Assembly: GCA_014237715.1 (NCBI GenBank)
Contig: JAAZZG010000008.1
Location: forward strand, 1-38,862
Reading direction: 5' to 3'
Length of the DNA: 38,862 nucleotides
DNA from: Acidimicrobiales bacterium
Lineage (GTDB): Bacteria > Actinomycetota > Acidimicrobiia > Acidimicrobiales > MedAcidi-G1
Shown piece after piece: positions 6,889 to 16,341 of this stretch; within the stretch, counting starts at the first letter, position 1; every line of letters starts with the position of its first letter. The notes under the pieces are model-generated. The model was not told the origin of the DNA and made no database searches. It worked only from the letters and a program-made list of their open reading frames with translations. The position numbers were made by a program, and so were the translations under genes.

Positions 6889-7707
6889 ATGCCCAATACG
6901 GAGTTCACCCAGGTCGACGCCTTCACCGACGAACCATTCAGGGGAAACCCGGCTGCCGTGGTGGTCCTCGACAGCCCCGCCGACGAAGGTTGGATGCAGT
7001 CCGTGGCGCTCGAGATGAACCTCTCGGAGACAGCCTTCTGTCACCCGGTGGATGACCAGGGGGTGGTCAACTCGAGGGAGTGGTCACTGCGTTGGTTCAC
7101 CCCGACCGCGGAAGTCGACCTGTGTGGCCACGCCACCCTGGCCACCGCTCACACGCTGCTGACCGAGCATGGGGCGACCGGTGAGATCGGCTTTCACACC
7201 CGGTCGGGGCGTCTGACCGCCGTAGCTACCGGCCCTGCTGGAACCGGCATCCGGCTCGACTTCCCGGTCGACCGGATAACGGACCTCGTGGTCGACGACC
7301 ACATGTCCCATGCCATCGGTTGCCCGGTGGTAGCTGCCGCAATGGGTTCAACCGATCTGTTGTTGGAAGTTGCGTCGGCCGCTGACGTTAGAAACTGTGC
7401 CCCGGACCAGAGGCTCGTGGCGGCCCTCGCAGATCGTTCCGTGATCGTCACCGCTGCCTGCGACGACCGCGACGACATAGGGATCGTGTCTCGCGTATTT
7501 GGACCCAACGTGGGGATCGCCGAGGACCCGGTAACCGGGTCAGCCCACACCACCCTGGCCGCCTGGTGGGCGCCCCGACTCGGCAACATGTTCCGGGCTG
7601 AGCAGGCATCGGCCCGTGGTGGAGAACTGGACGTCGAACTACTCGGCGACCGTGTGCACCTGACCGGTCGTGCCGTCACCGTGGCCCGTGGAACACTCTT
7701 TTCCTGA
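6889..7707 (+). CDS. PhzF family isomerase/epimerase
   Basis: A 272-aa protein starting at ATG 6889 with a modest GCGAGG upstream. The family signature is clear: FTQVDAFTDEPFRGNPAAVVVL at the start (two-domain diaminopimelate-epimerase-like fold), catalytic Glu at E47 (NLSETAF), DLCGHATLATA at 77-87 and EDPVTGSAH at 212-220. PhzF itself isomerises a dihydroxyanthranilate in phenazine synthesis, but most homologues lie outside phenazine clusters and have unknown substrates; no phenazine genes are present here. It heads a run of plus-strand genes, with a PNPOx-like gene 10 nt downstream. Length is normal for the family (about 260-300 aa). It is probably cytoplasmic and acts on a small metabolite. 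Confidence 0.85.
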   Translation: MPNTEFTQVDAFTDEPFRGNPAAVVVLDSPADEGWMQSVALEMNLSETAFCHPVDDQGVVNSREWSLRWFTPTAEVDLCGHATLATAHTLLTEHGATGEIGFHTRSGRLTAVATGPAGTGIRLDFPVDRITDLVVDDHMSHAIGCPVVAAAMGSTDLLLEVASAADVRNCAPDQRLVAALADRSVIVTAACDDRDDIGIVSRVFGPNVGIAEDPVTGSAHTTLAAWWAPRLGNMFRAEQASARGGELDVELLGDRVHLTGRAVTVARGTLFS

Positions 7708-7717
7708 AGGAAGCAGC

Positions 7718-8392
7718 ATGAGCGAACGAACCACTCTCCAGCGGAAGCCCGAACGGGCGGTCGACGACCGCGGCGCCATCCACGCCGTACTGGACGAAGG
7801 GCTCATGGCCCACGTCGGCCTCGTTGCCGGGGAAGGAGGCGTCGCCCATCCGGTGGTCATCCCGATGCTGTACGCCCGCGACGGTGACGTTCTTTACCTA
7901 CACGGTTCGCCAGCCAGCCGTCTGCTGCGCACGGCCAAGGCCGGCGTCGAGGTCTGCGTGACGGTCACCCTGCTCGATGCCCTCGTGTTGGCCCGCTCCG
8001 GTCTTCACCACTCCATGAACTACCGCTCAGTAGTCGTGATGGGGACGGCAACGGAGGTCACCGATCACGAGACCAAGGTGGCTGCCCTCGACCGACTCGT
8101 GGAGCACACCATCCCCGGTCGAAGCGCCCAGATCAGGCCGGCACACGACATCGAGGTGAAAGGCACCACGGTCCTCGTCCTGCCGCTGGACCAGTGCTCC
8201 ATGAAGGCCCGGGCCGCCGGGCCGGTCGACGACCCTGACGACCTAGACGAGCCGTCGTGGGCGGGGCTCATCCCGGTCGGTGTGGCCGTCGGTGAACCGG
8301 AGCCCGACGAGGGGTCGACCGGCAACCCGGTGCCCGGGCACGTGGCCTTCTGGTCCCGTGGTCCTGGTCAGGTCAACGGCCGGGCCGGCTGA
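7718..8392 (+). CDS. pyridoxamine 5'-phosphate oxidase family (FMN-binding split barrel) protein
   Basis: A 224-aa protein starting at ATG 7718, 10 nt after the PhzF stop, with GAAGGAAG as ribosome-binding site. The stretch around [37 protein letters not shown] and the later [11 protein letters not shown] is the layout of the flavin-nucleotide-binding, NimA-like branch of the PNPOx split barrel. The C-terminal acidic, proline-rich tail (after about residue 170) includes the WAGLIPV element common in actinobacterial members. Such proteins bind FMN or heme and may be reductases or simply cofactor-binding; the reaction here is not known. It lies between PhzF and glycerol kinase and ends 2 nt before the latter's GTG, so the three are surely co-transcribed. 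Confidence 0.75.
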   Translation: MSERTTLQRKPERAVDDRGAIHAVLDEGLMAHVGLVAGEGGVAHPVVIPMLYARDGDVLYLHGSPASRLLRTAKAGVEVCVTVTLLDALVLARSGLHHSMNYRSVVVMGTATEVTDHETKVAALDRLVEHTIPGRSAQIRPAHDIEVKGTTVLVLPLDQCSMKARAAGPVDDPDDLDEPSWAGLIPVGVAVGEPEPDEGSTGNPVPGHVAFWSRGPGQVNGRAG

Positions 8393-8394
8393 TC

Positions 8395-9912
8395 GTGTCC
8401 CTCGGCGACGCCTCCGTCAGCGACGGTTCCCTCGTCGGGGCCGTCGACCAGGGAACCACCAGTACCCGCTTCATGATCTTCGACGAGACGGGTTCGGTCG
8501 TGGCGTCAACTCAGAGGCCCCACGCCCAGCACTTTCCCCAGCCCGGCTGGGTGGAGCACGACGCGGCCGAGATACTGACCAACACCTGGGCGGTGATCGA
8601 CGAGACACTGTCCTCTGCCGGTCTGTCGGCAGGTGATCTGGCCGCCGTCGGCATAACCAACCAGCGCGAAACCCTCGTGGCTTGGGACCCGGCCACCGGC
8701 GAGCCGTTGAACCGCGCCATCGTCTGGCAGGACACCCGTACCAACGGCATCGTGTCCCGGCTGGCTGACGGCGACCCGGACCGATTCCGGGCTGTCACCG
8801 GCCTCCCACTGGCCACCTACTTCAGTGGCCCTAAGGCCACATGGCTGCTCGAGCACGTGGACGGATTACGGGCCCGTGGGGAGACCGGCCAGGCACTGTT
8901 CGGCACCATCGATTCGTGGCTGCTCTGGAACCTGACCGGTGGCCCCGACGGTGGCCGTCACGCCACCGACGTCACCAACGCATCGCGCACCCTCATGATG
9001 GACCTGAGAACGCTTGCCTGGGACCCAGACCTCGTGGCGGCCATGGACATCCCCCTAGCCATCCTCCCCGAGATTGTGCCGTCGATCGGTCGCCTGGGCA
9101 CCGGCGTCGGCCCACTGGAAGGCGTCCCGATCTCGAGCATTCTCGGAGACCAGCAGGCCGCGCTGTTCGGGCAGGGATGCCATTCACCCGGCGAGGCCAA
9201 GAACACCTACGGCACCGGTTGCTTCCTCCTGATGCACACCGGTGGCGACGCCGTGCCGTCCACCCACGGCCTGCTGACCACCGTGGCCTCCCAGGTCGCC
9301 GGCGAACCCCCTACCTTCGCCCTAGAGGGATCGGTGGCCATGGCCGGCGCCACCATCCAGTGGTTGCGAGACGAGATGGGCGTCATCGACGATGCGTCCG
9401 AGGTAGAGGCCCTGGCCCGGACCGTCGACGACAACGGCGACGTCTACCTCGTACCCGCCTTCTCCGGCCTATTCGCACCCCACTGGCGATCCGACGCCCG
9501 GGGAGCAGTGGTGGGCCTGACCCGTTTCGCCAACCGTGGACACCTGGCCCGAGCCGCGATCGAGGCCACCGCCTTCCAGACCCAAGAGCTGCTGGCCGCC
9601 ATGCGGGCCGACAGCGGCGTGGACCTGACCGAACTGCGGGTCGACGGCGGGATGGTCGTCAACGACTTACTGATGCAGTTCCAGGCTGACCTACTGAACG
9701 TCGACGTGCTGCGCCCTGTGGTGGTGGAGACCACGGCATTAGGTGCCGCCTATGCCGCCGGGCTGGCCGAGGGTGTGTGGGCCGACCTGGCCGACATTCG
9801 GACCAACTGGCAAGAGGGGGGCCGCTGGCAAGCGGCTATGGATGCCGGCGAACGTGCCCGCCTCACCAACCGTTGGAGCCAGGCTGTCCAACGGACCCTC
9901 GACTGGGTCTGA
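8395..9912 (+). CDS. glpK: glycerol kinase
   Basis: A 505-aa protein, the usual length for GlpK, starting at GTG 8395 two nt after the preceding stop. It begins with the FGGY-kinase phosphate-binding segment [16 protein letters not shown] and includes [19 protein letters not shown] and IVWQDTRT, which line the glycerol site. Later come [11 protein letters not shown] in the ATP site, [15 protein letters not shown] and the C-terminal DGGMVVND motif. It phosphorylates glycerol to sn-glycerol 3-phosphate in the cytoplasm. Unusually it is not beside a facilitator or glpD: the GlpD-like gene of this window is 22 kb away and the neighbours are a PNPOx-like protein and a sterol-desaturase-like enzyme. 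Glycerol use linked to lipid turnover is a plausible reading. Confidence 0.95.
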   Translation: MSLGDASVSDGSLVGAVDQGTTSTRFMIFDETGSVVASTQRPHAQHFPQPGWVEHDAAEILTNTWAVIDETLSSAGLSAGDLAAVGITNQRETLVAWDPATGEPLNRAIVWQDTRTNGIVSRLADGDPDRFRAVTGLPLATYFSGPKATWLLEHVDGLRARGETGQALFGTIDSWLLWNLTGGPDGGRHATDVTNASRTLMMDLRTLAWDPDLVAAMDIPLAILPEIVPSIGRLGTGVGPLEGVPISSILGDQQAALFGQGCHSPGEAKNTYGTGCFLLMHTGGDAVPSTHGLLTTVASQVAGEPPTFALEGSVAMAGATIQWLRDEMGVIDDASEVEALARTVDDNGDVYLVPAFSGLFAPHWRSDARGAVVGLTRFANRGHLARAAIEATAFQTQELLAAMRADSGVDLTELRVDGGMVVNDLLMQFQADLLNVDVLRPVVVETTALGAAYAAGLAEGVWADLADIRTNWQEGGRWQAAMDAGERARLTNRWSQAVQRTLDWV

Positions 9913-9996
9913 CCATGGGACCCAATCGGACAACTCGGAATCTGCGATGGACGCCTTCGGCGCAGGTGAAGCCGTGTCCCCGCTGGAGTGTCGCCA

Positions 9997-10989
9997 ATGC
10001 CTGACACCACGAGCACCGGTTATCAGGGCGTGGCCAACAGCGCCTACGAACCACGGGTTCCGATCGAAGTCCCGGCCGTCTTCGCCTGGCCGCCGCGACC
10101 GGTGGCCGCGCTGGCCTGGACGGCCCGCCTGATCCTCTACCCGTGGGTGCTCCTGTATCTCGTCCTGTCGGTGGTGATCTGGCGCTGGCTACTACCTAGC
10201 GAGGCCACCATGGCCACCCTCCAGACTGGGTGGATCGCCGGGATCTGGTTCCGCAACCTCGTGCTGGTCGGGGTGATCGTCGGCGGTCTCCACTGGCGGC
10301 TGTACGTCCGGCGCGCCCAGGGAGACGACTTCAAGTTCAACTCGCGGTGGCCGACCACCGGAGCGAAGTTCACCTTCGGCAGCCAGACGAGGGACAACGT
10401 CTTCTGGACTATGACCAGCGGGGTGGCCTTCCTCTCGGCCTACGAGGTGTTGACCCACTGGGCTTACGCCAGCGGTCTGGTCGGCCGTCCAGACTGGGCA
10501 TCCAACCCGGTCGTGGTGCTTCTTATGGCCACCCTGGGTGTGGTGTTCGTGTCCACGACCCACTTCTGGGCCAATCATCGGCTCATCCACTGCGTGCCCC
10601 TGTATCGGAGGGTCCACGCGCTCCACCACCGCAATCCGAACCCCACGCCGTGGACGGGCATCTCCATGCATCCCCTCGAGCACCTCGTCTACTTCTCTGG
10701 GTTCCTGGTGTTCTGGGTGCTTCCCGTCCACCCGCTGGTCATCCTGATGTTCGTCATGTACGACGGCCCGGGCCCCGCGCCGAGCCATTCCGGCTTCGCC
10801 CGGGTACGCATCGGCCGCTGGGAGGTTCCGGCGGGCGACCTCTTCCACCAGCTCCACCACCGGTACTTCGAGGTCAACTACGGCAATACCCAGATGCCGA
10901 TCGACCAGTGGACCGGCACCTGGCACGATGGCACGAAGGCCACCCACGAGCGCCTCAAGGGGCGGAGGCGCTCCGATCAGGAGGCGTGA
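9997..10989 (+). CDS. sterol desaturase / fatty acid hydroxylase family membrane di-iron enzyme
   Basis: A 330-aa protein from ATG 9997, with GGAG 8 nt upstream; a GTG three codons earlier is less well placed. The histidine clusters of the family are present: HRLIH at 194-198, HALHH at 207-211, HPLEH at about 226-230 and HQLHH at 284-288, which would bind two irons on the cytoplasmic side. Hydrophobic segments near 45-65, 85-100, 140-160, 172-190 and 230-255 are membrane helices. Members hydroxylate or desaturate sterols, fatty acids, carotenoids or alkyl chains with O2; the substrate here is unknown. It follows glpK by 84 bp and precedes a sulfatase by 24 bp, suggesting a lipid or sterol-sulfate related unit. 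Confidence 0.85.
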   Translation: MPDTTSTGYQGVANSAYEPRVPIEVPAVFAWPPRPVAALAWTARLILYPWVLLYLVLSVVIWRWLLPSEATMATLQTGWIAGIWFRNLVLVGVIVGGLHWRLYVRRAQGDDFKFNSRWPTTGAKFTFGSQTRDNVFWTMTSGVAFLSAYEVLTHWAYASGLVGRPDWASNPVVVLLMATLGVVFVSTTHFWANHRLIHCVPLYRRVHALHHRNPNPTPWTGISMHPLEHLVYFSGFLVFWVLPVHPLVILMFVMYDGPGPAPSHSGFARVRIGRWEVPAGDLFHQLHHRYFEVNYGNTQMPIDQWTGTWHDGTKATHERLKGRRRSDQEA

Positions 10990-11013
10990 CCCGGTGACGG
11001 TTCCCCAGGAGAA

Positions 11014-13314
11014 ATGGACCACGCTCGAGACATGAATGCGTCACCTTCCTCCCAGGCCGAACAGGTCATCGCCAGAAGCACCAGCGAGTCCACGCCGTGG
11101 TGGCCTGAGCCGGTCCTCCCAACGGCGGGTACGCCCAACGTGGTGGTGGTGCTCCTCGACGACACGGGATTCGCCCACCTCAGTTGCTACGGGGGTCTAG
11201 TCGATACCCCCAACTACGACCGACTGGCCGATCGGGGCCTGCGGTACACCAACTTCCACACCACGGCGCTGTGCTCACCCACCAGGGCCTGCCTGCTGAC
11301 CGGACGAAACCATCATTCGGTGGGGATGCGTGGCCTGTCCAACTTCGACACCGGGTTCCCGAACATGAGGGGCCGCATCGCTCGATCCGCCGGAACGATG
11401 GCCGAGATGCTCCGCGAGGACGGCTTCGCTACGTGGGCCGTCGGCAAGTGGCATCTCACCCCGATGCGTGAGGCGTCAGCGGTCGGACCGTTTGGCGACT
11501 GGCCGCTCCAGCGGGGCTTCGACCGCTACTACGGCTTCATGCAGGGCGAGACCGACCAGTTCCACCCCGAGCTCTACGAGGACAACCGCCTCGTTGACCA
11601 ACCCCGCACGCCCGAGGAGGGATACCACGTCACCGAGGATCTGGTGGACCACGCCGTCGACCTGATGAGGACCCAGCACTCGATGGTGCCCGAGCGCCCC
11701 TTTTTCCTCTACCTGGCTTTTGGGGCCACCCACGCCCCACATCAGGCACCCAACGACTACCTCGAAAAGTGGCGGGGCCGATTCGACGATGGCTGGGACG
11801 TCGCCCGCCAACATGTCTACGAACGCCAACTCGCCATGGGCGTCATCCCACCCGGTACCGACCTGGCCCCCCGCAACCCGGGTGTCGAGGCTTGGAACGA
11901 CCTGTCGGCCGACGAGAAGGCCGTGGCCTGTCGGCTCCAGGAGGCGTTCGCCGCCATGCTCGACCACACCGACTCCCAATTGGGACGCCTACTCGACGAG
12001 CTGGATGCCCTGGGCATCAGCGACGACACCGTGGTGGTGGCCCTCAGCGACAACGGGGCATCCCAGGAGGGCCGCCAGTTCGGCGTGCTCGACTCCTTTC
12101 GCCACTTCAACGACTCTCCCCAACCGTTGGACGAGTCCATGGCCCGTCTCGACGACATCGGTACCCGGACCAGCAGCACCAACTATCCGTGGGGCTGGGC
12201 CCAGGTCGGCAATACCCCTGGCAAGCGCTATAAGCAGAACACCCACTCGGGCGGCATCCGTGACCCGCTCATCATCTCGTGGCCCAGAGGCATCGACCCA
12301 TTGACCAACGGGCAGATTCGCACCCAGTTTCACCACGTCATCGACCTCGCGCCCACCCTGCTGGACCTGGTCGGCGTGACGGCCCCCGATGAGATCGCCG
12401 GTGTGGCCCAGCAGCCCATCGAGGGGACCAGCCTCGCCTACACATTCGAACCGACCGCCGATGATGCGCTGGTGGTGCCGACCCGCAAGGAGCGGCAGTA
12501 CTTCGAGATGTTCGGCCACAGAGCCATCTGGGCTGACGGCTGGAAGGCCGTGGCGTTCCATCCGCCGGACACGTCACTCGACGACGACGTGTGGGAGCTG
12601 TACCACCTCGACGAAGATTTCTCCGAGTGCAACGATCTGGCCGCCGAACAACCTGAACGCCTATCTTCCATGGTCGACATCTTCTGGGAGGAGGCCGATC
12701 GATACCAGGTCTTACCCATTGCCGACCGGTCCAGCGCCCTCTTTGCCGGACATGCCACGGCCGGCACGCCCCGGGCCCGCGACACCTTTGTCTACCTGCC
12801 GCCCACCCAGCGGGTCCCCATGGATTCGGCCCCGGCCCTCGGGTCCCGGAACTGGACGATGCGCTTCGAGGTGGACCGGCCGACGGGCGATGAGGCTGGT
12901 GCGTTGCTGGGCTTCGGTACGGTCAACAACGGGCTGGTCGTCCATATCGACGGTGACGGACACTTCATCTATGACCACAACGCCTACAGCACGCACACGG
13001 TGGTGCGCTCTCCTGGGCCGCTTCCAGCCGGGGCCATCGTGCTGGAGGTCCACCAGGAACGCGTTAGACGCGGGCCGGCACGAGCCCGTCTGCTGATCAA
13101 CGGAGAGCAGGTGGCCGAGGCGATCATCCCGCTGGTGCCCGTCATGGTCTCGTCCATAGGGATGGACATCGGGCGCAATCCCACCGGAGTGGGCGGCAGC
13201 TACGAGGCGCCCTTCGCTGGTCGCTTGTGCCGGGTCGAGGTGGCTACCACGCGGGCGTTCCGACACGACGAGGAGGCGGCCATGGAACTAGCCGCCGCAG
13301 CGGAGATGCAGTGA
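11014..13314 (+). CDS. arylsulfatase, type I (formylglycine) sulfatase, no signal peptide
   Basis: A 766-aa protein similar in size to actinobacterial AtsA/AtsD-type arylsulfatases. D49 and D50 in VVLLDDTGFA are calcium ligands, C87SPTR91 is the CxPxR motif whose Cys is converted to formylglycine, and VGKWH and LSDNGASQEG are further sulfatase elements. Residues from about 590 onward (near NWTMRFEVDR, VVHIDGDGHFIYDHN) form an extra beta-rich, LamG-like domain. There is no N-terminal signal sequence, so it is probably cytoplasmic, acting on an imported or internal sulfate ester. The start at 11014 has AGGAG only 2 nt away; ATG 11032 is an alternative. No formylglycine-generating enzyme lies in the window. 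Its partner genes are a desaturase-like enzyme and an M20 peptidase. Confidence 0.9.
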   Translation: MDHARDMNASPSSQAEQVIARSTSESTPWWPEPVLPTAGTPNVVVVLLDDTGFAHLSCYGGLVDTPNYDRLADRGLRYTNFHTTALCSPTRACLLTGRNHHSVGMRGLSNFDTGFPNMRGRIARSAGTMAEMLREDGFATWAVGKWHLTPMREASAVGPFGDWPLQRGFDRYYGFMQGETDQFHPELYEDNRLVDQPRTPEEGYHVTEDLVDHAVDLMRTQHSMVPERPFFLYLAFGATHAPHQAPNDYLEKWRGRFDDGWDVARQHVYERQLAMGVIPPGTDLAPRNPGVEAWNDLSADEKAVACRLQEAFAAMLDHTDSQLGRLLDELDALGISDDTVVVALSDNGASQEGRQFGVLDSFRHFNDSPQPLDESMARLDDIGTRTSSTNYPWGWAQVGNTPGKRYKQNTHSGGIRDPLIISWPRGIDPLTNGQIRTQFHHVIDLAPTLLDLVGVTAPDEIAGVAQQPIEGTSLAYTFEPTADDALVVPTRKERQYFEMFGHRAIWADGWKAVAFHPPDTSLDDDVWELYHLDEDFSECNDLAAEQPERLSSMVDIFWEEADRYQVLPIADRSSALFAGHATAGTPRARDTFVYLPPTQRVPMDSAPALGSRNWTMRFEVDRPTGDEAGALLGFGTVNNGLVVHIDGDGHFIYDHNAYSTHTVVRSPGPLPAGAIVLEVHQERVRRGPARARLLINGEQVAEAIIPLVPVMVSSIGMDIGRNPTGVGGSYEAPFAGRLCRVEVATTRAFRHDEEAAMELAAAAEMQ

Positions 13315-13321
13315 CCCGCTG

Positions 13322-14677
13322 ATGGCCGGCAACGGAGACCTCACCAACCAGACCATCGAGTTGCTCCAGGCCCTTATACGCAACCAGTGCGTCAACGACG
13401 GTACGGCAGAATCGGGCCACGAGGTCCGCAATGCCGATCTGCTGGCCACCTACCTGGAGGGCACGGGCCTCGACCTGCAGCGTTACGAGCCCACGCCGGG
13501 CCGCACCTCGCTGGTGGCTCGCATAGAGGGGTCCGACCCCGACGCCCCGTCGTTGTGCCTGATGGGCCACACCGACGTCGTGCCGGTGAGCCTCGACGGC
13601 TGGTCGCGCGACCCGTTCGCCGGGGAGCTGGTGGGCGGCGAGGTGTGGGGGAGGGGCGCCGTCGACATGCTCAACCTGGTGGCCTCCCAGGCGGTGGTGT
13701 TCCGCACGCTGGCCGATCGTGGATTCCGACCTCGGGGGGACCTGGTGTTCTTCGCGGTGGCCGACGAGGAATCGGGCAGCGCCCACGGGGCCCGCTGGAT
13801 GGCCGACCACGAGTGGGACGCCATCGCAGCGGACTACGTCCTGACCGAGAACGGCGGACTCCACTCCGGTAGCGAGGATTCACCGGCCATCGGCGTGAAC
13901 GTGGCCGAGAAGGGAGTGGCGTGGCGCCGCCTGACCGTACGTGGCACGCCGGGCCACGGATCGGCGCCGTACCGCTCCGACAACGCCCTCCTGAAGGCCG
14001 CAGCCGTGATACAACGCTTGGCCGACTACTCGCCTGATCCCCGATTCCATGAACTCTGGCGAGCCCAGGTCCAGGCCATGGACCTCGCCGACGAGGTGCG
14101 GGACCAGATGCTCGACGAGGACCGCATTGACGACTACCTGGCCGAACTTCCGCGGACCCCTTCGGTGGACGGCATGGCAGGGCATTTCCACGCCTGTACC
14201 CACACCACGTTCTCTCCCAACGTGGGTCACGGGCCAGGCAAGACCAACACCATCCCGGATCGGGTGACCCTCGACATTGACATCCGGACGATGCCTGGTG
14301 ACACCACCGGCGAGGTGGCCGCCCATCTCCGGGAGGCACTTGGCGACCTGTCCGACGAGGTCGAGACCGAGATCGTCATGGACGACCCTGCGTCGGCCAG
14401 CCGCATCGACACCCCCCTGTGGGATTCGCTGGAACGGGCGATCACAAAGCCGTTCCCGACTGCTCGCCTCAACCCCCAGTTCATCGTGGGCTTCACCGAC
14501 TCGCGGATCTACCGGGAAAAGGGATCAGTGTCCTACGGTGCCGGTCTCATGAGTCCGTCGGTCGATGCCGGCGAGTTCTCCCGGCGGTTCCACGGACACG
14601 ATGAACGCATCGATATTGAGTCGCTGCGACTCACCACGGGCATGTACTTCGACATCTGTGAGGACTTCCTCGGATGA
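13322..14677 (+). CDS. M20 family metallopeptidase (ArgE/DapE/carboxypeptidase type)
   Basis: A 451-aa protein starting at ATG 13322, 7 nt after the sulfatase stop. Zinc-site residues can be followed: H83 and D85 (GHTDVV), bridging D115 (GRGAVDM), the E149-E150 pair (ADEESGS), E176 in TENGG, and a late His in FHGHDERID. Between them lies the lid/dimerisation domain (VAEKGVAWRRLTVRGTPGHGS). This is the dizinc aminoacylase/carboxypeptidase fold that removes acyl groups from amino acids or cleaves dipeptides; VVPVSLDGWSRDPF resembles the carboxypeptidase-like branch more than DapE. The substrate is not defined. Its stop overlaps the next start by ATGA, so it is translationally coupled to the thioesterase-like gene, suggesting both act on acylated compounds. 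Confidence 0.85.
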   Translation: MAGNGDLTNQTIELLQALIRNQCVNDGTAESGHEVRNADLLATYLEGTGLDLQRYEPTPGRTSLVARIEGSDPDAPSLCLMGHTDVVPVSLDGWSRDPFAGELVGGEVWGRGAVDMLNLVASQAVVFRTLADRGFRPRGDLVFFAVADEESGSAHGARWMADHEWDAIAADYVLTENGGLHSGSEDSPAIGVNVAEKGVAWRRLTVRGTPGHGSAPYRSDNALLKAAAVIQRLADYSPDPRFHELWRAQVQAMDLADEVRDQMLDEDRIDDYLAELPRTPSVDGMAGHFHACTHTTFSPNVGHGPGKTNTIPDRVTLDIDIRTMPGDTTGEVAAHLREALGDLSDEVETEIVMDDPASASRIDTPLWDSLERAITKPFPTARLNPQFIVGFTDSRIYREKGSVSYGAGLMSPSVDAGEFSRRFHGHDERIDIESLRLTTGMYFDICEDFLG

Positions 14678-15537
14678 GCGGGGAGCGGAAAGAAGACATG
14701 GAGGACGCTTGGGACGGTGACTTTGACCGGGAGACGGCCGTCGAGTCGACCGGCGATGACCGGTTCGAGGCGCAGGTCAGTAGTAGTTGGAACATCGGTG
14801 ACAATCCGAACGGCGGATACCTGACGGCTATTGCCCTGCAGGCCATCCGGCAACTCGGTGACCCTCGCGCAGGCCATGTCGATCCACTTTCTGTCACCAC
14901 CCATTATCTGCGACCCGGCTCCGGAGGGATTACCGGCGAGGTGAAGACCGGGCTGATCCGGGCGGGACGGACAGTGACCACCGGTCGAGCCACGCTGATT
15001 CAGGGCGGCAAACCGCGCATCGAGGCCATGGCATCCATGGGCGACCTTTCGGGTGGATCGGGACACGACCACGAGATGACCATCGCGCCTCCCGCCGACA
15101 TGCCGCCGCCCGACCAGTGTGTGGAACGCGATGGCCTGGAACAGGGCGTGAAGCTGTTTATCGCCCGTCGGATAGACCTGCGGGTCCATCCCGAGACGGC
15201 GGCCGCCGGAGCGTCGGAAAACGCTGAGACGCTCGGATGGATCCGGTTCGCCGATGGTCGTGAACCCGACACACTCGGCCTAACCCTGTTCGCCGACGCC
15301 TTCGCCCCGTCGATTTTCACCAGACTCGGCCGGGTGGGATGGGTGCCCACCATCGAGCTGACGACGCACGTTCGCCGCCGTCCAGCGCCCGGCTGGGTTC
15401 AGGGCCGGTTCGTCACTGAGGACCTGCATGACGGTCGGATGATCGAAGACGGCTGGCTCTGGGATTCCACCGGCGCGCTGGTGGCCCGGTCCCGTCAGTT
15501 GGCCATGTTGCTCCCCGACGCCGACACCGGTTCCTGA
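14674..15537 (+). CDS. acyl-CoA thioesterase-like protein (double hotdog, TesB/4HBT_3 type)
   Basis: A 287-aa protein beginning in an ATGA overlap with the M20 gene. WNIGDNPNGGYLTAIALQAI is the typical first hotdog helix of the two-domain acyl-CoA thioesterases, followed by PLSVTTHYLRPG and GLIRAGRTVTTGRATLIQ. The second hotdog runs from about residue 150 (LGLTLFADAFAPSIF, VPTIELTTHVRR, EDGWLWDSTGALVARSRQLAML). Length fits the family. It would hydrolyse an acyl-CoA in the cytoplasm; chain preference is unknown. It is the last gene of the plus-strand series that starts at PhzF and faces the enoyl-CoA hydratase gene 21 bp away; its final codons form half of a large inverted repeat with the end of that gene. 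Confidence 0.8.
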   Translation: MSGERKEDMEDAWDGDFDRETAVESTGDDRFEAQVSSSWNIGDNPNGGYLTAIALQAIRQLGDPRAGHVDPLSVTTHYLRPGSGGITGEVKTGLIRAGRTVTTGRATLIQGGKPRIEAMASMGDLSGGSGHDHEMTIAPPADMPPPDQCVERDGLEQGVKLFIARRIDLRVHPETAAAGASENAETLGWIRFADGREPDTLGLTLFADAFAPSIFTRLGRVGWVPTIELTTHVRRRPAPGWVQGRFVTEDLHDGRMIEDGWLWDSTGALVARSRQLAMLLPDADTGS

Positions 15538-15570
15538 ACCACGGGCCTGTTGCGTCCGTCAGGAACCGGT
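15526..15570. terminator. 12-bp inverted repeat joining two convergent genes, probable bidirectional terminator
   Basis: ACCGGTTCCTGA (15526-15537) and TCAGGAACCGGT (15559-15570) are perfect reverse complements separated by 21 nt. Each arm is the last four codons of one of the convergent genes (thioesterase on plus, enoyl-CoA hydratase on minus), so either transcript ends in the same 12-bp stem. The loop contains a further short ACGG/CCGT pairing. There is no T-tract, as is common in high-GC actinobacteria. Confidence 0.6.
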
Positions 15571-16326
15571 CCACTCCGGGGAACGCTTGTCGGCAAAGGC
15601 CCGTGGCCCCTCCTTGGCGTCGTTGGAACCCCATACCACCTTCATGTGGGGCTGCTGGATGGCCCGTAGCTCGTCCTCGGTCGCTCCCTGGGTGGCCCGC
15701 ACGATGGCCTTGGAGGCCGCCACGGCTAGGGGAGCGTTACGTGCGATCCGTTCGGCCAGCTCGATGGCCGCGTCGAGAGCCCCGCCCTTAGCGGTGACCA
15801 TTGAGACAAGCCCGGCTTCGGCTGCTTCTTCGGCAGTGATCGGATCACCGGTGATGGCCATCTCCATGGCCCGGCCATAGCCGACTCGACCGGGCAGGCG
15901 GAATAGGCCGGCTCCGGCGGCGAACAGGCCGACCTTCACCTCAGGGATACCCAACCTGGCACCTTCGGAGGCCACCAGAAGGTCGCAAGACAACGCGAGC
16001 TCGAGGCCACCGGCCATGGCGAAACCCTCGATGGCGCCGATGAGGGGCTTGGCCGCTCCGTTACTGACGAACTCGAGCATCGGACCAATGTCCTCGCCGC
16101 GGGAGAATGCCTTTAGGTCCATGCCAGAACAGAACCCCTTCCCGGCACCGGTGAGGACACCGGCCGTCAAGCCGGGGTCGGCGTCCAACTCTTGTACGGC
16201 ATCTAAAAGGCCGTGGGACAGGTCGCCGTTGATGGCGTTCATGGCTTCGGGGCGGTTGAGGGTGATGATCATCACCCGGTCTCGTCGCTCGACCAGAACT
16301 GCCGGCTGGGCCGCTTCGTGGCTCAT
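15559..16326 (-). CDS. enoyl-CoA hydratase/isomerase (crotonase) family protein
   Basis: A 255-aa protein starting at 16326, 15 nt after the SDR gene's stop. Crotonase landmarks: ITLNRPEAMNAI (about 20-31), the first oxyanion-hole segment GAGKGFCSGMDLKAF (about 60-74), the second, EGFAMAGGLELALSCDLLV (about 104-122), and IPEVKVGL. The C-terminus EGPRAFADKRSPEWTG is the usual ending of bacterial enoyl-CoA hydratases. It hydrates or isomerises a 2-enoyl-CoA in the cytoplasm. It is third in a minus-strand set with an alcohol dehydrogenase and an HSD10-like dehydrogenase, together enough for oxidation of an alcohol-derived acyl chain. No strong ribosome-binding site is seen, only AGGA 13 nt upstream, so coupling to the upstream gene is likely. 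Confidence 0.9.
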   Translation of the reverse strand: MSHEAAQPAVLVERRDRVMIITLNRPEAMNAINGDLSHGLLDAVQELDADPGLTAGVLTGAGKGFCSGMDLKAFSRGEDIGPMLEFVSNGAAKPLIGAIEGFAMAGGLELALSCDLLVASEGARLGIPEVKVGLFAAGAGLFRLPGRVGYGRAMEMAITGDPITAEEAAEAGLVSMVTAKGGALDAAIELAERIARNAPLAVAASKAIVRATQGATEDELRAIQQPHMKVVWGSNDAKEGPRAFADKRSPEWTGS

Positions 16327-16341
16327 CGTTGTGATCCGTTC

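Noticed and set aside
6889..7707. Phenazine biosynthesis
   Set aside because: Only a PhzF homologue is present; no phzA-E or G genes, and most PhzF relatives are outside phenazine pathways.
9942..9965. Stem CTGCG...CGCAG with inner CGCC-TTC-GGCG after glpK, as a terminator
   Set aside because: The two pairings compete, stems are only 4-5 bp, and the next gene follows in the same direction 84 bp after glpK; attenuation is possible but unsupported.
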